A stretch of 64,000 nt of DNA. Source: Rhizorhapis suberifaciens. Its GTDB lineage: Bacteria; Pseudomonadota; Alphaproteobacteria; Sphingomonadales; Sphingomonadaceae. A model generated the notes under the pieces. That model worked only from the letters and a program-made list of their open reading frames with translations. It was not told the DNA's origin and made no database searches. The position numbers and the translations under genes were made by a program. This document shows, piece after piece, positions 59,531 through 64,000 of this stretch. The stretch lies in the NCBI RefSeq assembly GCF_014200045.1, contig NZ_JACHOV010000011.1, forward strand, positions 1 through 64,000, read 5' to 3'. Within the stretch, counting starts at the first letter, position 1. Every line of letters begins with the position of its first letter.

Positions 59531-59803
59531 ATGGAAAACTCCGATTTCTTCATCGGCATTGCCCAGCAGGCGCTTTATATTACCGCGCTTGCGACCGCCC
59601 CGATCCTCATACCGGCGCTGATTGCCGGCGTGGTCCTGGGCATGATCCAGGCTGCGACCTCGATCAATGAAGCGACGCTCAGCTTCGTTCCCAAACTTAT
59701 CATCGTCGCCCTGATGCTGGCGCTGTTCGGCGGATCGATCATGCTGCTGGTGGCGGATTTCACTCGCGAGATTTTCAGCCGCATTCCGGAACTTCTGCAG
59801 TGA
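59531..59803 (+). CDS. fliQ: Export gate protein FliQ
   Basis: A 90-residue protein with two membrane helices. VLGMIQAATSINEATLSFVP and LMLALFGGSIMLLVADFTRE are the FliQ signature. Four copies join FliP and FliR in the export gate. Confidence 0.95.
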   Translation: MENSDFFIGIAQQALYITALATAPILIPALIAGVVLGMIQAATSINEATLSFVPKLIIVALMLALFGGSIMLLVADFTREIFSRIPELLQ

Positions 59804-59816
59804 GGCTGCGGGGGTT

Positions 59817-60602
59817 ATGATCGCGCCGGGCCTGGCGGGGGTAGAGGCTCAGCTCTGGCTGTGGCTCGTCGCCATGATCCGTCCGGGCGCGGCCTTTCTT
59901 GCGGCTCCCATTTACGGCACGCGCTCCGTGCCGGTGCAGCTTCGCCTCATCCTTTCCTTGGCGCTCGGCATGGCCGCCCTCAACAGCGTCACTATCACTA
60001 TACCCCAAGGCGGTATCGCCACATTTCAGGGCATAATGCTGGTAGCAGGAGAGGTGCTTGCCGGTCTGGCCATGGGTTTTGCGCTGCAAATCGGCTATTC
60101 GGCTGCCTTTGTCGCCGGCGAAGTTATCAGCAACGCCATGGGCCTTGGCTTTGCCAGCATGTCCGACCCGCAAAGCGGCCAATCGAGCCCAGTGATTGGG
60201 ACCTTCCTGTCCGTTCTCGCCACATTCTTGCTGCTCGCGATGGACGGGCACCTGATGTTGATCGGCTTTATCGTTAAAAGCTATCAAGCGATTCCGCCCG
60301 GAGTCATGATGTCAAACGACGCGATTTACAGCCTGGTTATGTTCGGCGGTACGCTGTTCGGCGCGGGACTGACTATCGCTCTTCCGGTCGGGTTCGCGCT
60401 TATCCTCATCCAGCTTGTCATGGCGATGCTCGCGCGCTCTGCTCCTTCGCTTAATCTGTTCTCCGTTGGCATGCCTGCCGCGATCATTTGCGGGCTGGTA
60501 CTGCTTGCCATGGCTGCTCCTGTGATGAGCGACGCCATCACCGAAGCGCTGCGACTTGGTCTCGACCACGCCCAATCCATTGCGGAGGGACGCGGTGGCT
60601 GA
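59817..60602 (+). CDS. fliR: Export gate protein FliR
   Basis: A 261-residue, six-helix membrane protein. MIRPGAAFLAAPIYGTRSVP and GFALQIGYSAAFVAGEVISN, then LGFASMSDPQSGQSSPVIGT, match FliR. One copy completes the FliPQR gate and contacts FlhB. The stop overlaps flhB. Confidence 0.94.
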   Translation: MIAPGLAGVEAQLWLWLVAMIRPGAAFLAAPIYGTRSVPVQLRLILSLALGMAALNSVTITIPQGGIATFQGIMLVAGEVLAGLAMGFALQIGYSAAFVAGEVISNAMGLGFASMSDPQSGQSSPVIGTFLSVLATFLLLAMDGHLMLIGFIVKSYQAIPPGVMMSNDAIYSLVMFGGTLFGAGLTIALPVGFALILIQLVMAMLARSAPSLNLFSVGMPAAIICGLVLLAMAAPVMSDAITEALRLGLDHAQSIAEGRGG

Positions 60603-61737
60603 AGGGTCGTCAGGTGGCGGTGAAAAGACCGAAAAGCCAACCCAGAAGCGTTTGCGCGATGCGGCGCAAAAGGGTGACGTCCTCCAGTCAAAAGAGCTTG
60701 CTACAGCGCTGGTAGTCATGGCGGGGATGGTCTGGATTGCGATTGCCGGGCCGGCGATTGTCGAAGCAATGGCGCAAATGCTTACCCAGGGATTACGCTT
60801 CGATCAGAAGGACGTGCTCAACTTCACGCCTGCGACGCGCGCCTATGAATTGCTGGGCCTGGTTGTCCTGCCGATCGGCGGGATCATGGTAGCGACGCTG
60901 ATCGCCGCCATTGCCGCGCCTGCAATGCTGGGTTCGCTCGGCTTCCGCGCCAGCGCCTTCGCTCCCAAGCCCGAAAAACTCAATCCCTTAAATGGCCTCA
61001 AACGCATGTTCGGGCTTCAGGGGCTGGTCGAGTTGATGAAATCGGTGGCCAAGGTAGTGCTGCTGGGCGCCGTGGGTTTCTGGGTGATCTGGGACCGGTT
61101 GGAGGCCATCGTTCAGATGGGCCAGTCCGGTATCCGCCCGGCACTGGTGGAAGTCGGCAGCCTGTTCGTGATCTCCTGTCTTATCATGGCAGGCGCCCTG
61201 TTCCTGATAGCCGGGATCGACATCCCCGCTCAAATGCTCCAGCGTTCGAAGCGGCTCAACATGTCGAAGCAGGAATTGAAAGAAGAACATAAGGAAACCG
61301 AGGGCTCCCCTGAACTCAAGGGCGCTGTCCGCCGCCGCCAATATGAGTTGCTCAATCGTTCCGCGCGCACAGCTATCAGCGAAGCTTCGGTGGTAATCAC
61401 CAACCCGACGCATTTCTCGGTGGCGCTGCGCTACCGCCTGGGCGAAGACAGCGTGCCGGTGGTGGTTGCCCGCGGACGGGGCGATACGGCGCTGGCCATC
61501 CGCGAGCTTGCCAATGAAAAGGGCGTGCCGCTGATGCAATATCCCGAACTCGCCCGCGCGATATACTATACGTCGCGGGCGGGGCAGGCGATTAATGAGC
61601 AGCTCTATATGGCTGTGGCGACGGTTCTGGCTTTTGTCTTCAGAGTGGAAAACCGTATGGCAAGCGAGATGGATCGGCCGCATATCACGGTCCCAGACGA
61701 TCTCCATTTCGATGCCGACGGGCGGAAGACCAACTAA
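60595..61737 (+). CDS. flhB: Export switch protein FlhB
   Basis: About 380 residues from the GTG at 60595, with GGAGG upstream; an earlier ATG at 60556 lies inside fliR. EKTEKPTQKRLRDAAQKGDV is the N-terminal signature. Four membrane helices are followed by a cytoplasmic domain with the self-cleaving NPTH motif (VVITNPTHFSVALRYRLGED). Cleavage switches secretion from hook to filament proteins with FliK. Confidence 0.96.
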   Translation: MAEGSSGGGEKTEKPTQKRLRDAAQKGDVLQSKELATALVVMAGMVWIAIAGPAIVEAMAQMLTQGLRFDQKDVLNFTPATRAYELLGLVVLPIGGIMVATLIAAIAAPAMLGSLGFRASAFAPKPEKLNPLNGLKRMFGLQGLVELMKSVAKVVLLGAVGFWVIWDRLEAIVQMGQSGIRPALVEVGSLFVISCLIMAGALFLIAGIDIPAQMLQRSKRLNMSKQELKEEHKETEGSPELKGAVRRRQYELLNRSARTAISEASVVITNPTHFSVALRYRLGEDSVPVVVARGRGDTALAIRELANEKGVPLMQYPELARAIYYTSRAGQAINEQLYMAVATVLAFVFRVENRMASEMDRPHITVPDDLHFDADGRKTN

Positions 61738-61753
61738 GCCCGAAATTTTTCTC

Positions 61754-61780
61754 TAAACTTTTGCTGGATCCGTCCGTCCT
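61754..61780 (+). promoter_or_regulatory. Possible sigma-28 promoter of the fliD operon
   Basis: TAAA (61754-61757), 15 bases, TCCGTCCT. It matches the GCCGTTCT -10 of the stator promoters at 6 of 8 bases. It is 32 bp before the 151-residue gene and fits late expression of the filament cap. Confidence 0.45.
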
Positions 61781-61811
61781 TGCGTAACGGGGCAGAGTTT
61801 AGGATTGGCAC

Positions 61812-62267
61812 ATGAACGATTTTCTCCCCGGCAGTAACAATCTTCATCCTTCCCCTATGCTGGAACGGACAGGAAAGCCCGTGTCTGAAGCTCAGGGTTC
61901 CGGCCAGATGTCTTCACAAAGAGACAGGGCCCGCGCTGGTCCGGTCAGCAATTCGACCGGCGACGCGCAGCTCTCCAGCGCCGCCGAAGTGGCTGACGCC
62001 CAAGCCAAGATTGCGGCACTGCTTTCGGAAGTGGATGGCCTCACCGATGCGGCCGCCACCGATTCCGATGCCCTGGAAGCGCAGATTGCTACCTTGCTGC
62101 CTCGCCCCACGATCATCATTCCTCTGCCGCCCGCCAGCCGGGATGTGGTGGAACGCGCGATCCAGATCGCTGAATCCATCCGCGCCTCCGCCATTCTCGC
62201 CATGGCCGCCCAAGCCAATGTGGAAAGTGGCTTGGTCAAAGGTTCGCTCGCGCAGACACAGTCCTAA
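61812..62267 (+). CDS. Uncharacterised protein between flhB and fliD
   Basis: A 151-residue protein I do not recognise. The N-terminal half is polar, Ser/Gly/Gln-rich and probably disordered (about residues 1-55). The rest is helical and Ala-rich (AEVADAQAKIAALLSEVDGL), with a hydrophobic, proline-flanked RPTIIIPLPPASRD at about residue 98. It lacks a signal peptide and membrane helix. Position suggests an exported flagellar protein or a chaperone for FliD; there is no direct evidence. Confidence 0.7.
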   Translation: MNDFLPGSNNLHPSPMLERTGKPVSEAQGSGQMSSQRDRARAGPVSNSTGDAQLSSAAEVADAQAKIAALLSEVDGLTDAAATDSDALEAQIATLLPRPTIIIPLPPASRDVVERAIQIAESIRASAILAMAAQANVESGLVKGSLAQTQS

Positions 62268-62327
62268 AACTATTCCACCTAAAATTATCCCGGCTGCTGC
62301 CGTTCTATGCTTTTGAAGGGACAAGGC

Positions 62328-63743
62328 ATGGTTACATCGGTTTCATCAGGTATTACCTCCGCACTGGGGCTCGGCTATGGCATCGATAGCGCGAGCATCG
62401 TGAGCGGCCTGGTGTCTGCCGTGCGTGGTCCCAAGGAACAGGTGCTTTCAGCGCGGGAATCGTTGGTCAGTGCGCAAATTTCCGCCTTGGCCAATGCATC
62501 AGGAGCGTTGGACACTTTCTCAAAGGCGCTTTCCGAACTGCTGGCCGACAGCAGCTATTCGGGCAACCCCGCCTCCAGCGACAGCAGCATTGCGGCGGTC
62601 AAACTGACCCAGGAAGGCGATCTGTCGAACCTGCCCATCGCACTGGAAGTAAAGGCGCTCGCCACTTCGCAGGTGCTGAAGTCCACGACGCTGGCCAACA
62701 GCGGGACCGCGGTGGGTATCGGCACATTGACCCTTGCCACCTCATCCGGCAGCTATGCCATCACCATAGACAGCAACAACAACACGCTCGCTGGCCTCGC
62801 AACGGCCATCAACGATGCCGACGCCGGTGTCACCGCCACGGTGGTTACGGACAGCAGCGGCGCTAGGCTGGTGCTTAAGGGCGGGGTTGGGGGCAGTGAA
62901 GCCTTCACGCTTTCCGATAGCGGTGATGCCGATGCGGACCTGCAGCGGTTCACGTCCACGGGAGGTCTTACCCAGGTACGCCCGGCGCAGAACGCCACCA
63001 TCGTTCTGGATGGCGTGGAAACCAGCTTTGCCAGCAACACGATCGTGGATGCGATACCGAATGTCACCATTGATCTCATGAAGGCAATACCCGGCTCCAC
63101 CATTACCATTTCCGAAGAACAGCCCACCAAATCGATGCGCGGACTGGTCGGAGAATTTGTCGATGCCTATAACGGTCTTTGGAAGTCCCTCAGCGCGCTG
63201 ACGGTCGCCGGCACCAGCGAAACCAAAGGCGGTATTCTGGCGAGCGACTATAGCATCCGCCAAATGAAAGGCATGCTCAGCAAGTTGACGTCAACGCCAC
63301 TGGCAGCGAGCGGCACTTTTACGACGCTCGCACAAATTGGCGTGCAAACCACCAAAGAGGGCACGCTGAAAATCGACGCGGCTGCGCTCGATAAAGCATT
63401 GGATGACAATGCCGCTGCCGTGACTGCGATGATCAATCCTTTCACGCAGGATGCCAGTAACCCTGGCCTCGCCGGCGCCCTGGAAGCGATAAAGACGCGG
63501 TTGCAGAACGTTGATCCCAACGACGAGAGAAATAGCGGTATGCTCGTAGCCGCCAAGAAACGGTATGAAGCCGTGAGGGAAAAGATAGAAGCCGAGCAGG
63601 AAAGATTTGAGGAATCCATGGCCAATTATGAGGAGCGGCTCTCCGCTACCTTCTCCGCCATGGACACCAAACTGGCCACCTTGAAAGCAAGCCAGAACTA
63701 TCTGGAGCAGCAAATCAAGATGTGGAACAGCTCCGACGATTAA
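62328..63743 (+). CDS. fliD: Filament cap protein FliD
   Basis: About 471 residues from MVTSVSSGITSALGLGYGID. The N-terminal HAP2 region (SIVSGLVSAVRGPKEQVLSA) and the C-terminal coiled region (MATNYEERL-like ANYEERLSATFSAMDTKLAT, LKASQNYLEQQIKMW) match FliD. It folds flagellin subunits at the tip. An upstream ATG at 62307 is less likely. Confidence 0.93.
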   Translation: MVTSVSSGITSALGLGYGIDSASIVSGLVSAVRGPKEQVLSARESLVSAQISALANASGALDTFSKALSELLADSSYSGNPASSDSSIAAVKLTQEGDLSNLPIALEVKALATSQVLKSTTLANSGTAVGIGTLTLATSSGSYAITIDSNNNTLAGLATAINDADAGVTATVVTDSSGARLVLKGGVGGSEAFTLSDSGDADADLQRFTSTGGLTQVRPAQNATIVLDGVETSFASNTIVDAIPNVTIDLMKAIPGSTITISEEQPTKSMRGLVGEFVDAYNGLWKSLSALTVAGTSETKGGILASDYSIRQMKGMLSKLTSTPLAASGTFTTLAQIGVQTTKEGTLKIDAAALDKALDDNAAAVTAMINPFTQDASNPGLAGALEAIKTRLQNVDPNDERNSGMLVAAKKRYEAVREKIEAEQERFEESMANYEERLSATFSAMDTKLATLKASQNYLEQQIKMWNSSDD

Positions 63744-63763
63744 GAAAAGAGGGCAAGAAGACG

Positions 63764-64000
63764 ATGTACTTTGGAAGCGGATATAGCGGCGCTGCCAGTC
63801 GGCGTTACGCAGCGGTGGATACCGGCAGCCGCGTCGAGGGCGCAAACCCGCACCAGCTGGTGAAAATCTTGTTCGACGAGCTGTTGCTCGCGATTGACGC
63901 CTCGATCCTTTTCGAACGCAATGGCGATCGCGCCAAATGCTCGGACAAGCAGGCGCGCGCCCTTTCGCTCCTGCACGCTCTGGAAAGCAGCCTGGACTTT
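63764..64000 (+). CDS. fliS: Flagellin chaperone FliS, partial at window end
   Basis: The first 79 residues are visible, beginning MYFGSGYSGAASRRYAAVDT. ANPHQLVKILFDELLLAIDA is the FliS signature. FliS keeps flagellin unpolymerised before export. It starts 20 bp after the fliD stop with GAGGGCAAGAAG upstream; the 3' end is beyond the window. Confidence 0.93.
   Translation, partial: MYFGSGYSGAASRRYAAVDTGSRVEGANPHQLVKILFDELLLAIDASILFERNGDRAKCSDKQARALSLLHALESSLDF

Noticed and set aside
61801-61820. GGATTGGCACATGAACG as a sigma-54 promoter upstream of the 151-residue gene
   Set aside because: No GC lies ten bases after the GG, and the motif overlaps the start codon.
1-64000. CRISPR arrays, rRNA genes and classical riboswitches
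   Set aside because: No regularly spaced repeats, rRNA segments or recognisable riboswitch cores were seen by eye.

Overview
The window is a GC-rich chromosomal segment from a motile alphaproteobacterium, most likely a sphingomonad (Sphingobium/Sphingomonas type). The inference rests on MipZ, a PgmG-type phosphoglucomutase/phosphomannomutase, CCA-encoding tRNA genes, short sphingomonad-like palindromic repeats (CCTGCGAAAGCAGGAGC type) and overall codon use. No rRNA or taxonomic marker is present, so the genus is not proven.

Region 1 (1-4225) is the end of a genomic island. It holds two IS630-type elements in the same orientation (one cut by the window edge), a HigB/HigA-type toxin-antitoxin pair with a palindromic operator, an AlpA-like regulator and a P4-type tyrosine integrase. 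The integrase lies just beyond the 3' end of a tRNA-Glu(CTC) gene, the classic attachment arrangement.

Region 2 (4300-27655) is housekeeping chromosome: cytochrome bd-type oxidase (cydAB plus a DUF2474 micro-protein), glnK-amtB under a consensus sigma-54 promoter, a PNPOx-like protein, tldD, a CHCC zinc-finger protein, an ABC ATPase, nadB, a GH130 enzyme, an MpaB-like (DUF2236) protein, tRNA-Val(CAC), RidA, a GDPD-type phosphodiesterase, a FemAB-like acetyltransferase, YciI, panC, mipZ, a membrane J-domain protein, pgmG, a DEXH helicase and a double aspartyl protease. Between pgmG and the helicase are two near-identical, terminator-ended units that look like duplicated small RNA genes with an anti-Shine-Dalgarno stretch.

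Region 3 (27950-64000) is an almost complete flagellar regulon. motAB and flgBCDEFGHIJKL read leftwards. A second MotA/MotB-like stator pair, flgA, flgM, flgN, a lytic transglycosylase, flhA and fliA read rightwards. A CDF metal transporter and two flagellins follow. A sigma-54 activator then heads fliEFGHIJKLMNOPQR-flhB, an uncharacterised 151-residue protein, fliD and fliS (cut by the window end).

The regulation can be read from the DNA. Sigma-54 promoters (TTGGCA..N..TTGC) precede flgB, flgA, the transglycosylase-flhA-fliA operon and the activator. Sigma-28 promoters (TAAA-N14/15-GCCGTT[A/C]T) precede motAB, the second stator pair, flgM, the flagellins and, more weakly, the fliD operon. 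Pairs of a 16-bp palindrome, CG[G/T]CA-N6-TG[A/C]CG, sit about 110-145 bp upstream of the flgB and activator promoters and are candidate binding sites for that activator. This gives a hierarchy: activator plus sigma-54, then hook-basal body and FliA, then FlgM release, then sigma-28 genes (stators, flagellins, cap).
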